Positions 1 to 9,317 of a stretch of DNA of 64,000 nt are shown here, in pieces. Position numbers and translations under genes: made by a program. The notes below the pieces were generated by a model. That model was not told the origin of the DNA. It made no database searches and saw only the letters and a list, made by a program, of their open reading frames with translations. Origin of the DNA: Saprospira sp. CCB-QB6 (GTDB lineage: Bacteria > Bacteroidota > Bacteroidia > Chitinophagales > Saprospiraceae); NCBI RefSeq assembly GCF_028464065.1, contig NZ_CP116808.1:3191501-3255500 (forward strand), written 5' to 3'. The first letter of the stretch is position 1; each line of letters opens with the position of its first letter.

Positions 1-1
1 T

Positions 2-118
2 GCCTATTATCCCTTTTCGCCCCTCAAGCACAAGCATACGCCCTATTTGGCTGTGCGCATTAAGGCGCATGGCATCACTGCAGACTTTTTTGATTTGGCT
101 ATAGGACTTGATTTTTAG
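2..118 (+). CDS. 3' end of a CDS cut by the window edge
   Basis: An open frame runs from the first bases to a TAG at 116-118 and encodes the last 38 residues of a protein ending in DFFDLAIGLDF. The frame is open from the window edge and the GC-rich repeat begins just after the stop, the usual gene/repeat arrangement in this window. A terminal Phe after alternating hydrophobic residues would suit an outer-membrane barrel, but the fragment is too short to name. Confidence 0.5.
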   Translation, partial: AYYPFSPLKHKHTPYLAVRIKAHGITADFFDLAIGLDF

Positions 119-125
119 ATCTATT

Positions 126-240
126 TGGGGCTGCCCCTCCCTACGGTCGGGTCGGGCCGTTCCGCAGCTCTGCTCGGCCCTGCGTCGCTTTGCTCCTTGG
201 TCTGCCGCCTGCGGCGGCCCTGCTCCAGCCCCTCAGCCGA
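126..240 (+). repeat. GC-rich structured repeat, subfamily B
   Basis: Starts with GGGGCTGCCCC and ends with CCCTCAGCC, the subfamily B termini. The conserved GCTCGGCCCTGCG and TTGGTCTG blocks are present. The hairpin after GGTCT has arms GCCGCC/GGCGGC with loop TGC. It fills most of the gap before the CHAT gene and gives rise to a spurious open frame. Confidence 0.8.
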
Positions 241-333
241 TGCTGTGGAGAATGCTTAAACTTAAGCAAGTTAAGCCCTATATTAAGTGTATCGCTTTAT
301 CGTTAAGTAATAATATTCATTAAAACAAAACAG

Positions 334-3300
334 ATGAAATCCCTAATCCCCCTACTGTTGTTTTGTCTACCCCTATTCGGCCAAGCCCAGACTTCTCCCC
401 AAGAACTTTATGAGCAAATACAGGAAACAGAAGAAGAGCTTTCCCCCTTAGTCGATAGTTATCTAGGCCTATCCACTTCGAGTCCTAATTATTGGGCCTA
501 TGCCGATAGTCTTTATTACCTATTGGATGCTTTAGGGGAGTTAGAGCTCACATATAACTATTGTTTGACACAGGCAGAACGAGCAGAGACATTAGCCTTA
601 AAGAGGCATTGGAAAAGTTGGAGTTGTTTGCCTTTAATTAACCAAGATAGGGCAGAGGAGGCCGCTCCTGTTATACAGATGCTTTTGGCTGATTGTCCCA
701 AAGACGCAGCAGATTATGACAATTTATTACTTATTTCAGCTAATGTTCATTACCTCTTAGAAAACTATGAGCAAGCTAAAAAGGAGTTGGTTATTGCTAG
801 AAAACTGGCAACCTTAAGTAAGGATCAAGCTAACTTATTGGAGGTACTCAATCTAGAGGGTATCATAGCTTATGATGATGGGCATTTGGCGGAGGCGGAG
901 GCCTTCTTACTAGAGGCAATAGCCCTTTCTAAGGCGCTAGAAGAAGAAAAGGATGCTAGTATATTGATGAATTTGGCCACTATTTATGAAGAAATGGGGC
1001 AAACAACTCGGGCTTTAGAACTCTATAAAGAAGTGCTGCTTATTGATGAGGTTTATTATGGTAAGGATCACTATCTCTATGCTACTGACCTTGATCTTTT
1101 AGGCGTTTTAGAGTATGGTATAGGCGACTATGCCGCTGCCGAAAAACATTTGTTGCAGGCCGAAAAAATATTGCGCAAGACTTTGGGGGAAGGGCATCGA
1201 GACTACCGTAGATGTATCAATAACTTAGCTGCTTTATCTGAAAGTATGGGGAAAGAGGCGTTGACAAAGCAGTATTATGAGCGGCTGATGCAGTTAGAGA
1301 GAAAATATGCTCAGCATATAGGAGACTATGCCTTAGTACTAAGTAATTATGCTGCTTTTTGTAAAAATGAGCAAAATTATCAGCAGGCTCGAAAGCTAAT
1401 TGTAGAGGCGACTACTTTATTGGAGGAGTCGGGCCCTTTAACCCATTTGTTTTCTGTTTATGATAACTACATACAAATCTGTTTAGGACAAAAAGACTAT
1501 GCTCAAGCTAAGGAAATAACAGCAAAGCTTTATCAGGCCAATTTAGTAAAAGATGCAGATTTTTTTGAGGGGGGCTATCCTTTGGTCAAATCAGCTATTG
1601 TTTTACTTGATGTATTTGAGTCTTATGGGCAGATATATCAACAGTTAGGAGAAGAGGAGGCTATTTACTTAGACTCTGCGGCTATGTATTTTGATTTGGC
1701 TTTGGATTACAATCGAAAAATTCGTCAGGAGCTTAGTCATGAGCAAGATAAACAGCGAAATTTATATTTGGGCCAGCGCTTAATCAATCATCAGTTTCAG
1801 GTGGCTTTGGCTCGAAAACAACCTTTGGCTAATTTACTCCAATTAGCGGAAGAACAGAAGGCTGTTTTGTTTCAGGAAGAGCAACAACTAGGGGCTTGGG
1901 GGGTACAACTGCCCGATAGCATTTTGGCCAAAAGAGCTAATTTAGAAGAGGAGTTTATGGCCCTCAAGCAACAGCAGGCACGTAGCTTGGCGGCGGCGGC
2001 CAAAAAGCAGCTAGATGTACAGATTGCTCAGAAGGAACTAGAGATAATTGCTTTAGATAAGGCGATTAAGATGAAGTTTCCAGCTTATTTTGAGCAGCAG
2101 TTGAGCAGCAAGCTTTTGGATGTGTCGGCCTTGCAACAGCAATTGGCCGAAGATGAGCTTTTGTTGGAGTACTTTTGGTCGACTCATGGACTTTATGCTT
2201 TTGCGGTGACTAGAGCGGGCATAAAACTTTATGAGTTAGAAAAAGAAGGTTTATTAGAGGATTGTATGGCTCTGCAGACGGAAATGCAGGCTTATAGTCA
2301 GGTATTGAATAAAGCAGAAAAAAGTCGGGAGCGTTATTTAAGGCTGGCCTTATCAGTTAGTGAGAAATTGATTTGGCCTATTTTGGAAGAACAGAAAGCA
2401 AGTAGGTTGACATTAGTATTGGATGGGCCTATGAGTTATTTGCCTTTTGAGGCCTTATTGAGTAAGTCGGTGCCCTTATCTACGCCATACCAATCATTAC
2501 CTTATCTCATTAAGGAGCGGGAATTGAGCTATCAGTCTTCAGCTAAATTGTATTTGGACTACAAACAGCGGCCACTTTATCCTTACAGTAAAGTCCTTGC
2601 CTTTGCTGGAAGCTATGAATCTAGTCAAGAGTATAGTGAATTGCGCAGTCCTATTTTGCAGAATCGGCGATCTGTATTGGGGCCTTTGCCTGCGGCACAG
2701 AAAGAGGTAGAGTATTTAGAGGCTTTTTTTGATGGTCGTTTTTTATATGGGCAAGCGGCTAGTGAGGCCAACTTTAAGCGAAGTCAGCAAGAAGGCTATG
2801 GTTTGATGCATTTGGCTTTGCATGGGGTATTAGAAAAGCGGCAGCCCTTTTTATCTTCTTTGGTTTTTAGTGAAACGAAAGATAGTACAGAAGACAACTT
2901 TCTGGAGGCTTGGGAGCTTGCTCAGTTAAAAGTCAAGACAAATTTATTGGTTCTTTCTGCTTGTGAAACTGGGGCGGGGGAATATCAATCTGGAGAGGGT
3001 TTATTGTCTTTGGCCAGAGCTTTTCAGTTTGCTGGAAGTTCTTCTATTTTGGCGAGTTTATGGCAGGTTAATGACCAGAGTACGGCCTATATTATGCAGC
3101 GATTTTATTTGTATTTGCAGAATGGGGCAAGTAAATCAATGGCTTTGCGTCAGGCCAAATTAGATTATCTAAATGGGATTGAGAGCCAGAGTTTGGGGCA
3201 TCCTGCTTATTGGTCGGCCTTTATTCAGATGGGGGATCCTCGCCCTATTCCCGTGGCCAAAAAGGGAAAGCTAGCGGATTATTGGCCTTATGCGGTTGGT

Positions 3301-3363
3301 GGTTTATTGGCGCTATCTATTCCGATGGGTTGGTTTGGGCGGCGGAAGCGGAAGGCGGCTTAG
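334..3363 (+). CDS. TPR-CHAT domain protein (caspase-like protease fold)
   Basis: Secreted or envelope protein of 1009 residues. A signal peptide (about residues 1-19, ending GQAQ) is followed by tetratricopeptide-type helical repeats over about 110-520, a coiled-coil-like stretch, and a C-terminal CHAT domain from about 640 to 975. CHAT domains have the caspase/separase fold; the expected catalytic pair is visible as His830 in LALHG and Cys877 in SACETGAG. A hydrophobic segment (about 985-1003) and a basic RRKRKAA tail end the protein, so it may be anchored in the membrane with most of the chain outside. TPR-CHAT proteins can be proteases activated by a partner, some in defence, but no partner gene is adjacent. 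Substrate unknown. Confidence 0.85.
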   Translation: MKSLIPLLLFCLPLFGQAQTSPQELYEQIQETEEELSPLVDSYLGLSTSSPNYWAYADSLYYLLDALGELELTYNYCLTQAERAETLALKRHWKSWSCLPLINQDRAEEAAPVIQMLLADCPKDAADYDNLLLISANVHYLLENYEQAKKELVIARKLATLSKDQANLLEVLNLEGIIAYDDGHLAEAEAFLLEAIALSKALEEEKDASILMNLATIYEEMGQTTRALELYKEVLLIDEVYYGKDHYLYATDLDLLGVLEYGIGDYAAAEKHLLQAEKILRKTLGEGHRDYRRCINNLAALSESMGKEALTKQYYERLMQLERKYAQHIGDYALVLSNYAAFCKNEQNYQQARKLIVEATTLLEESGPLTHLFSVYDNYIQICLGQKDYAQAKEITAKLYQANLVKDADFFEGGYPLVKSAIVLLDVFESYGQIYQQLGEEEAIYLDSAAMYFDLALDYNRKIRQELSHEQDKQRNLYLGQRLINHQFQVALARKQPLANLLQLAEEQKAVLFQEEQQLGAWGVQLPDSILAKRANLEEEFMALKQQQARSLAAAAKKQLDVQIAQKELEIIALDKAIKMKFPAYFEQQLSSKLLDVSALQQQLAEDELLLEYFWSTHGLYAFAVTRAGIKLYELEKEGLLEDCMALQTEMQAYSQVLNKAEKSRERYLRLALSVSEKLIWPILEEQKASRLTLVLDGPMSYLPFEALLSKSVPLSTPYQSLPYLIKERELSYQSSAKLYLDYKQRPLYPYSKVLAFAGSYESSQEYSELRSPILQNRRSVLGPLPAAQKEVEYLEAFFDGRFLYGQAASEANFKRSQQEGYGLMHLALHGVLEKRQPFLSSLVFSETKDSTEDNFLEAWELAQLKVKTNLLVLSACETGAGEYQSGEGLLSLARAFQFAGSSSILASLWQVNDQSTAYIMQRFYLYLQNGASKSMALRQAKLDYLNGIESQSLGHPAYWSAFIQMGDPRPIPVAKKGKLADYWPYAVGGLLALSIPMGWFGRRKRKAA

Positions 3364-3394
3364 CTTATTGGCTTTGAAGCGGAGCTGCTCCATT

Positions 3395-3590
3395 TGGCCT
3401 AGCGATGTGGAGCAGTGGCCCGCAGGGCCAGACCGAGCCAGCTTGCGCGAAGGGCCGAGCGAATAGCGAGCTGCGCAACGTAGCGCCTGCCGCAGGCAGG
3501 AGGCCCAAAAACAGCAGCGAGCTGCGCAACGACAACAAGGCCTTTAGGCTGCAGTTCGACGACCGAAGGGAGTAACTGCTGCGAGCTGAA
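3395..3590 (-). repeat. GC-rich structured repeat, subfamily A, with extension module
   Basis: Inverse orientation: GGCCTAGCGATGTGGAGCAG, then the TGGCCC/GGGCCA stem, GGCCGAGCGAATAGCGAGCTG, and GGAGGCCC. From 3511 a second module follows (AGCAGCGAGCTGCGCAACGA to GGGAGTAACTGC), shared almost identically with 22580-22648 and, inverted, with 29494-29554. Confidence 0.8.
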
Positions 3591-3630
3591 TGCCCTAAAA
3601 ACAGCAGTAAATAGAATGATTTAGGGACTA

Positions 3631-3667
3631 AAAAGGCCCAAGCTTTGGGGAGAAGCTTGGGCCTTTT
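3631..3667. terminator. Bidirectional terminator between convergent genes
   Basis: AAAAGGCCCAAGCTT and its exact complement flank a 7-nt loop, with A and T runs outside the arms. It lies between the plus-strand CHAT gene and the minus-strand lipoprotein and could serve both. Confidence 0.8.
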
Positions 3668-3672
3668 ATCAT

Positions 3673-4416
3673 TTAATTAGAGGAGAGGTAAGTCATTTTG
3701 AGGATATAGCCTTTTTCGGCTTTTTGTTCCCAGGGGATGCCGATACAGTTGGCGATATTTCCGTTGCATTGGGTATCTAGAATGAGTTGTTCTTTATAGA
3801 TGAGGCCATAGTTTTTGGCATAGCGTTCTAGGCTATATCGGCGTTCAATATTGTTAATTTTATCGACTTGTAGGATAGTTAGGACCGAGTCAAAGGCTTG
3901 TCCATTATAGCTATAGTTGCCATCTAATTCGATAATTTCGAACTCATCCCAATCCTTATAGATATCGATACTTCCGCCGGGGATGCTAATGACGGTATCG
4001 CGGCGGATATAGGGGATGCCATCCCAGCTTCGGCCTAGTTGGAGGGGGAAACTCAGGTTGATATAGCGTTGATTATTTTCGATTCGGTAGGCAAAGCTGC
4101 CTTCAATTTGGATGGCCCAGACTTCGGCTAGTTGCCAAGGGCTACTATCTCTTTGGTAATAGCGATTGAGGCGTTGGTAGGCTTGGTTGCGGTTGTCGGT
4201 TTCTGCGCCGCCAATTTCCTCTTTGATGAGGAGAGAGACCGTATCGACAGTACGGTCAAAATCATTGTAGTAAATGCTATCTACTTGATAGATCACGTAA
4301 TGTCCACTATCGGTAGGGAAGTAGCTCAGCTCAAAGTCGGGAAAAGTCTCTGTTTCCTTTTGGCAATTGAGTAGAAGAAGGGACAGGCTAAGCAAGAGGA
4401 AAAAAATAGGCCGCAT
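3673..4416 (-). CDS. Putative lipoprotein of unknown function
   Basis: A 247-residue protein with a lipoprotein signal peptide: hydrophobic run at about 4-17 followed by the lipobox LLNC with Cys18. The mature part is mainly predicted beta strand, rich in Tyr and Asp, with no motif I recognise. It is transcribed alone on the minus strand and ends at the bidirectional terminator at 3631-3667. Membrane anchoring at the periplasmic face of the inner or outer membrane is inferred from the lipobox. I see no function. Confidence 0.75.
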   Translation of the reverse strand: MRPIFFLLLSLSLLLLNCQKETETFPDFELSYFPTDSGHYVIYQVDSIYYNDFDRTVDTVSLLIKEEIGGAETDNRNQAYQRLNRYYQRDSSPWQLAEVWAIQIEGSFAYRIENNQRYINLSFPLQLGRSWDGIPYIRRDTVISIPGGSIDIYKDWDEFEIIELDGNYSYNGQAFDSVLTILQVDKINNIERRYSLERYAKNYGLIYKEQLILDTQCNGNIANCIGIPWEQKAEKGYILKMTYLSSN

Positions 4417-4645
4417 ATTGTTAGGAATTTGGAGAAAGCGAAGAAAAAGGGGAGTTTTTGAATCAGATCACTGTACAATGATAAATAAAAAAACTATTTT
4501 TGGGCAAAATTTGAAAGCGCTCTTTGTTGGGAGCGTTTTTAAGGGAGTGGGAATAGCATTTAAAAATGCTGCTTTAGGTCCGTTTGGGCTGATGGGCTTT
4601 GTTTTGAATGTGTTCTATTTTGATAAAACGTAAAAGCTAAAGCTT

Positions 4646-6037
4646 TTGGCACTATTAAAGTCAATTTCGGGAACTCGAGGAACAATTGGAGGGGCAGTAG
4701 GGGAGAACCTAACTGCTCAAGATTTGGTAGAAAGTACGGCGGCTTATGCCTATTGGATTAAGCAGGAAACGGGTAAAGAAGCTCCCACTGTAGTATTGGG
4801 GCGAGATGCGCGGGTATCTGGAGAATTGATTGAGCAATTGGTTTCGGCTACTTTGCGGATGATGGGGGTACATGTGTATCAGCTAGGTTTATCGACTACC
4901 CCTACCGTAGAGGTGGCTGTGATGCAGGAAGAGGCTGATGGAGGGATCATCTTGACCGCTAGCCATAACCCCAAGGAGTGGAATGCCTTGAAGTTTGTCA
5001 ATCATCGTGGAGAGTTTATTTCGGCCAAGGATGGTAGTGAGATTTTGCGTTTAATTTCTTCTGGGGAGGTAGAGTATGCTTCTGTAGATGAGTTGGGCAG
5101 TTCTCATAAAAAAGTGGGCTACATTCAGAAGCACATTGATTTGATCATGCAGCTCAAGTTGGTCCGTTCAGAATTGACCAAAGAAAAGAATTATAAAGTT
5201 GTTATTGATTGTATTAACTCTACGGGAGCTATTTCTATGGTGCCTTTGCTTGAGCAATTGGGCTGTGAGGTGATCGCGATCAATGATGAGGTTACGGGGC
5301 GTTTTACGCATAATCCAGAGCCTTTGCCCGAGAATCTTTCTGCGCTTTCTGCGGAGGTTCTCAAGCAAAAGGCCGATTTGGGCATTGCGGTAGACCCCGA
5401 TGTAGATCGTCTGGCTTTAATCTGTGAAGATGGCGAGCCTTTTGGCGAAGAATATACGCTAGTTGCTGTGGCTGATTACATCTTGGGCCAAGAAGGAGGG
5501 GGGAATACAGTTTCTAATCTGTCTTCTACTCAGGCTTTGGCCGAATTGACCAAAAAGCATGGGGGCCAATATACAGCTTCTGCCGTAGGGGAGGTCAATG
5601 TGGTGCAAATGATGAAAGAGGTGGAGGCCATTATTGGGGGGGAAGGCAATGGCGGTATTATTTATCCTGCCCTGCACTATGGACGTGATGCTATGGTGGG
5701 GATTGCGCTCTTTTTATCCTTTTTGGCGAGCAGCAATAAGCGCGCTTCGGTTTTGCGCTCTGAATATCCTAATTATGTCATTATTAAGGATAAAATTCAG
5801 CTAACGCCACAGATTGATATAGACCAATTGTTGGAGGCTTTGGAGAAAAAGTATGTTAACTATCCCAAAAATACGATTGATGGCCTCAAGATTTTCATTG
5901 ATGAAAACTGGATTCATCTCAGAAAGTCGAATACAGAGCCTATCATTCGCATTTATACAGAAAGTGCCTCTTCGGTAACTGCCCAAAATCTAGCAAACAA
6001 AATCAAGTCAGATGTTCGAGAGATCATCATGGCCTAG
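4646..6037 (+). CDS. glmM: Phosphohexomutase, probably phosphoglucosamine mutase
   Basis: A 463-residue enzyme of the alpha-D-phosphohexomutase family. The four family signatures are present: phosphoserine loop TASHNP with Ser106, metal loop DPDVDR at 250-255, sugar-binding loop GEGNGG, and phosphate-binding SNTEPIIRIY near the C terminus. Bacteroidota proteins of this type convert glucosamine-6-phosphate to glucosamine-1-phosphate for UDP-GlcNAc and peptidoglycan synthesis; phosphomannomutase or phosphoglucomutase activity is the alternative. The start is a TTG: the protein begins MALLKSISGTRGTIGG, matching the family N terminus exactly, and no ATG fits. It is monocistronic, with a hairpin downstream at 6091. 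Confidence 0.88.
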   Translation: MALLKSISGTRGTIGGAVGENLTAQDLVESTAAYAYWIKQETGKEAPTVVLGRDARVSGELIEQLVSATLRMMGVHVYQLGLSTTPTVEVAVMQEEADGGIILTASHNPKEWNALKFVNHRGEFISAKDGSEILRLISSGEVEYASVDELGSSHKKVGYIQKHIDLIMQLKLVRSELTKEKNYKVVIDCINSTGAISMVPLLEQLGCEVIAINDEVTGRFTHNPEPLPENLSALSAEVLKQKADLGIAVDPDVDRLALICEDGEPFGEEYTLVAVADYILGQEGGGNTVSNLSSTQALAELTKKHGGQYTASAVGEVNVVQMMKEVEAIIGGEGNGGIIYPALHYGRDAMVGIALFLSFLASSNKRASVLRSEYPNYVIIKDKIQLTPQIDIDQLLEALEKKYVNYPKNTIDGLKIFIDENWIHLRKSNTEPIIRIYTESASSVTAQNLANKIKSDVREIIMA

Positions 6038-6090
6038 AGGAGAATTCCTTTAGAAACAAAGTTCAGGAAAAGCTCTTTGAAAAGAATTAA

Positions 6091-6125
6091 AAAGGTTGCA
6101 CATTCTTTGGGAATGAGCAACCTTT
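6091..6125 (+). terminator. Long hairpin downstream of glmM
   Basis: AAAGGTTGC pairs with GCAACCTTT, and inside it CATTC pairs with GAATG, giving one nearly continuous 14-bp stem. Only a weak T-rich tail follows (GTTATTATT), so it is a terminator or 3' stabiliser. Confidence 0.6.
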
Positions 6126-6179
6126 GTTATTATTGATTTAGCCCTTTAGGGCAACTACAGCGAACAACAACTAGATATC

Positions 6180-7310
6180 ATGCAACGAATTTATTTTGAC
6201 AATGCCGCTACCACGGCTATCCGTGAGGAGGTCCTAACGGCTATGTTGCCTTTTTTACGGCAGCAATACGGCAATCCTTCGTCTATTCATGCCGAGGGGC
6301 GAGCGGCCCGAGCCGCCTTAGAGAAATCGCGCCGCAATATTGCAAGAGCAATTGGTGCCAAGCCCTCTGAATTGTTTTTTACTTCAGGAGGTTCCGAGGC
6401 CAATAATACCGCCATTAAAGGGGCCGTAGCTGCCTTGGGCGTAAAAACAATTATCTCTACAGAAATTGAACACGCTTGTGTGCGCAATTCAGTTGGCCAA
6501 ATGCAGAGTCAAGGAATTAATTGTATTGATTTGCCTATTGATGGTTTTGGCCGAGCCGATTTAGGGCAGTTGAGAGCCCTTTTGGCCAAAACTCAAGGCA
6601 AGGTTTTAGTCAGTCTGATGCACTCAAACAATGAGTTGGGCACCCTAAACGATATTGCGACTATTGCCGCCCTTTGCGAGGAGTTTAGTGCCTATTTTCA
6701 CACAGATACCGTCCAAACACTAGGCTATTATCCCATTTCTGTAAAAGAGATGGCCCCCATCCATTTTATGTCGGGCTCTGCCCATAAATTACATGGTCCA
6801 AAAGGTGTGGGCTTTTTGTATGTCCGCCAAGGCATTCAGATTCCCGCCCTAATTGCTGGCGGTGGTCAAGAGCGACAACTGCGATCAGGTACCGAAAATG
6901 TGGCGGGAATTGTCGGTTTTGCCAAGGCCGTAGACCTGGCTTTGGCCCAAATGCCCGAACATCAAGCACAGATCACAGGCCTCAAAACTTATCTAATTGA
7001 GCAGCTGCAAGCCAATTTTGGAGAACGGGTTTCCTTCAACGGCGACTGGCAAGGCCAAAGCCATTATAAGGTGCTTTCTGTTAATTTTCAAACCGAAGTC
7101 CCCACCGATATGCTCCTCTTTAAGCTCGATCTAGCAGGCATTAGCGCCTCTGGAGGCTCGGCCTGTAGCTCTGGCGCACTCAAGGGCTCTCGAGTGCTCG
7201 CTGCCTTGGGCCTTCCCGATGAATTGCGCAGCCTACGCCTTTCTTTTTCTTATGAAAATACCAAAGAAGAGATCGATCGCTGTATTGCAGCTTTATTGAA
7301 GATTGTCTGA
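6180..7310 (+). CDS. Cysteine desulfurase (class V aminotransferase fold)
   Basis: A 376-residue PLP enzyme of the NifS/IscS family, which removes sulfur from cysteine as a persulfide for Fe-S clusters or tRNA thiolation. It begins RIYFDNAATTAIREEV, the family N terminus. The PLP lysine is Lys203 in SAHKLHGPKGVG, HTDTVQ supplies cofactor contacts, and the catalytic Cys329 lies in the ordered loop GGSACSSG. SCSSG-type loops occur in both IscS/NifS and other branches, so I do not assign a symbol. No iscU or sufU is adjacent. Transcription is probably monocistronic; the repeat starting at 7315 begins almost at the stop codon. Confidence 0.88.
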   Translation: MQRIYFDNAATTAIREEVLTAMLPFLRQQYGNPSSIHAEGRAARAALEKSRRNIARAIGAKPSELFFTSGGSEANNTAIKGAVAALGVKTIISTEIEHACVRNSVGQMQSQGINCIDLPIDGFGRADLGQLRALLAKTQGKVLVSLMHSNNELGTLNDIATIAALCEEFSAYFHTDTVQTLGYYPISVKEMAPIHFMSGSAHKLHGPKGVGFLYVRQGIQIPALIAGGGQERQLRSGTENVAGIVGFAKAVDLALAQMPEHQAQITGLKTYLIEQLQANFGERVSFNGDWQGQSHYKVLSVNFQTEVPTDMLLFKLDLAGISASGGSACSSGALKGSRVLAALGLPDELRSLRLSFSYENTKEEIDRCIAALLKIV

Positions 7311-7314
7311 TTTT

Positions 7315-7490
7315 TGGGGCCTCCACTGCGGCCAAAGGCCTTGCGGCGCTACGTTTCGCAGCTCGCTATTCGCTCGGCCCTTCAGCGCCAAAGCGCTTCG
7401 GTCTGGCCCTTTGGGCCACTGCTACACATCGCTAGGCCTGCGGGCGCTCCGCACCCTGCATACTGCTCCTCGCTTCGTTCGTCGAAAAGA
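7315..7490 (+). repeat. GC-rich structured repeat, subfamily A
   Basis: Starts TTGGGGCCTCC five bases after the desulfurase stop. Variable hairpins are AGCGC/GCGCT before GGTCTGG and TGGCCC/GGGCCA with loop TTT after it, then CATCGCTAGGCC. It ends with the CTCCTCGCTTCGTTCGTCGAA variant of the extension module. Confidence 0.8.
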
Positions 7491-7536
7491 ATATAGCCCT
7501 TTTGATAACTAATGATTGTCCAAAAAAATAAAAACA

Positions 7537-7558
7537 CCCCCCTTTTGGGGGATTTTTT
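7537..7558 (+). terminator. Rho-independent terminator
   Basis: CCCCC/GGGGG stem with a CTTTT loop, followed directly by ATTTTTTAT. It separates the desulfurase from the LuxR/stressosome operon. Confidence 0.75.
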
Positions 7559-7617
7559 ATCTAAAAAACATTAAATCTTATAGATAAAAACCTATTTTGA
7601 AGCGCAAAGACTAGATT

Positions 7618-8337
7618 ATGAATAGCAAACAACATACAGAGCAAGAACAACTGTTATTGTTAGAGTTGCAGACTTGGTGCTTGAGTAAAGATTTAGAGCG
7701 CTTGAGTAGTTATTTTGAAGGCTTAACTGCACCTTTGTCTGTAGCCGTTATGCATGCTCGTCGGTTTGACTTTGCCTATGTTAATGATAATTTTAGGCGC
7801 TGCTATGGAGTCGGAGAGGATGAAGATTTAGTGAGCTTTGGCCGAGAACGCTTTTTAAGTTTTGTAGAGCCAAGCAGCTTAGCTCACTATCTTCGAGTAC
7901 AACGTTGGCGAGATTGGAAAAAAGAGCTGAATCCTTATCAGCTATTGGTTAAAATGACCTCTGTTTGGACCAAAGAATACCAACTTCGCCTCGCTTCTCA
8001 CCAACCCTCCAAAGATGGAGATTGGGTTTTCTCTCTTAGTCTCCCCGTAGATGAAGCAGGAGACTGGAGCCAACGACTAAAACGGCAAATTCGGATTAGC
8101 AACTTGCAATTGCGCCATTATGAAAGTTACCGCCGCTTGTCAGCTAGAGAACTAGAAGTTTTGGCTTATTGGGGCGAGGGCAAACGCACAAGAGAAATAG
8201 CCATTCTTTTGGGCTGCTCCTCAGAAACAATAAAACAACACCTGAGTAACTTAAGAGCTAAATTGCCCTTTAGCAATTTTCATGAATGGATGCGATTTAT
8301 ACAGGCATTCGAAATTTATCCTAAAAAAGTAGAATAA
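7618..8337 (+). CDS. LuxR-type regulator with PAS-like N-terminal domain
   Basis: A 239-residue protein with a C-terminal LuxR/GerE helix-turn-helix at about 178-235: LSARELEVLAYWGEGKRTRE followed by a recognition helix around SSETIKQHLSNLR. Residues about 35-150 look like a PAS-type sensor (YVNDNFRRCYGV). It is the first gene of the operon and its stop overlaps the next start in TAATG, so the two regulators are translationally coupled. Position just upstream of the partner-switching genes suggests it is an output or control element of that module, since no sigma-B gene is present. This role is inferred. No receiver domain is visible. Confidence 0.75.
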   Translation: MNSKQHTEQEQLLLLELQTWCLSKDLERLSSYFEGLTAPLSVAVMHARRFDFAYVNDNFRRCYGVGEDEDLVSFGRERFLSFVEPSSLAHYLRVQRWRDWKKELNPYQLLVKMTSVWTKEYQLRLASHQPSKDGDWVFSLSLPVDEAGDWSQRLKRQIRISNLQLRHYESYRRLSARELEVLAYWGEGKRTREIAILLGCSSETIKQHLSNLRAKLPFSNFHEWMRFIQAFEIYPKKVE

Positions 8338-8861
8338 TGGAAAAAAAGCAACATCACTATTGCTTATTTGCACCATTAGTCTGTGGACAACAGCCCTTTC
8401 TTTGTCGTCTGCAAAAGGGAACTAAAGAAGGCCCATGGGGAGGTGTTTGTTTACCTGTATTTAACCAAGAAGAAGAAGACAATCATTGGCAGTTTTGTCA
8501 ACGAAAAACGGCAGGAAATTGGCAGCTCGATTTGGCACACTATCAGCCCTCAAGCCAGCAACTTTCTATTCGAGCAATTCAGTTTGGACCATTAGGAGCC
8601 TACCAGTTTTCTAAGGAAATGCTGGAACAAGAGCTAGTTGAGCAGATTGATATAGATAAATATGGGCAATTAAGTGCTAGAGAAAGAGAATTGTTACTAT
8701 ATTGGGTAGAAGGAAAAACGGCTAACGAAATTGCCAAACTTTCTACCCGTAAGGAAGCTACCGTAAAAACCCAATTGAAGCAATTACGCAAAAAATTGGG
8801 AATGACAACTAGAGCTGATCTCTGGCGCTTTGCCGATCGCTTAGGTTTGTTAGATAGCTAA
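8337..8861 (+). CDS. Second LuxR-type HTH protein
   Basis: A 174-residue protein whose C-terminal third (about 112-170) is a LuxR-type helix-turn-helix starting LSARERELLLYWVEGKTANE, similar to that of its upstream neighbour. The N-terminal 110 residues show no recognised sensor fold; they contain CLFAPLVCGQQPFLCRL and several Trp residues. The start overlaps the preceding stop by one base. The tandem arrangement suggests duplication of the HTH part with a replaced N terminus. Targets are unknown. Confidence 0.7.
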   Translation: MEKKQHHYCLFAPLVCGQQPFLCRLQKGTKEGPWGGVCLPVFNQEEEDNHWQFCQRKTAGNWQLDLAHYQPSSQQLSIRAIQFGPLGAYQFSKEMLEQELVEQIDIDKYGQLSARERELLLYWVEGKTANEIAKLSTRKEATVKTQLKQLRKKLGMTTRADLWRFADRLGLLDS

Positions 8862-8922
8862 TTACAAGCTATAAACTTAAGAAAAAGATAACCGTACATT
8901 AGATCAATAGATAATAGAAATT

Positions 8923-9255
8923 ATGCAAGTTCACGTTACCACTAAAAACGATATTTTGGTCCTTAGTTTCGAGGGCAGCCTAGATACAGGAACGGCTAGC
9001 TTCGCAGAAGCCGAAATCAACAAGCATATCAATGCACATAGCAAAGTGATTTTCAATTTGGATCAAACCAAATTTGTGAGTAGCGCAGGTCTACGCGTAT
9101 TCTTGGCTACAGCCAAGAAAATGCTGGCACTAGGCGGTGCACTCAAAATTTGTAATGCTAATGAAGTCGTTACCGAAATTCTCGACATGTCAGGCTTCAG
9201 CAGTATTATGGATGTACAGCCCGACCTAGATGCGGCGCTGGCAGCCTTTGCTTAA
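8923..9255 (+). CDS. STAS anti-sigma factor antagonist, RsbV/SpoIIAA-like
   Basis: A 110-residue single STAS domain. In this family a serine one residue before a Gly is phosphorylated by an RsbW-type kinase and dephosphorylated by a PP2C phosphatase. The corresponding motif is FVSSAGLRV, with Ser54 as the likely site. Both opposing activities are encoded together in the phosphatase/ATPase fusion at 11558-13186. It lies 61 bp after the second LuxR gene and 62 bp before the RsbR-like gene. Its binding target is not identifiable here. Confidence 0.82.
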   Translation: MQVHVTTKNDILVLSFEGSLDTGTASFAEAEINKHINAHSKVIFNLDQTKFVSSAGLRVFLATAKKMLALGGALKICNANEVVTEILDMSGFSSIMDVQPDLDAALAAFA

Positions 9256-9317
9256 AGGAGAACAAGTAAGAGTCTTTCACTCTTTCTCCATGAGCCCCGC
9301 TAACAAATCCTAAAGAA

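Noticed and set aside
8923-9255. RsbS identity for the first STAS protein
   Set aside because: It has the SSAG phosphoserine motif of RsbV/SpoIIAA-type antagonists and is not adjacent to rsbT, so I call it RsbV-like.
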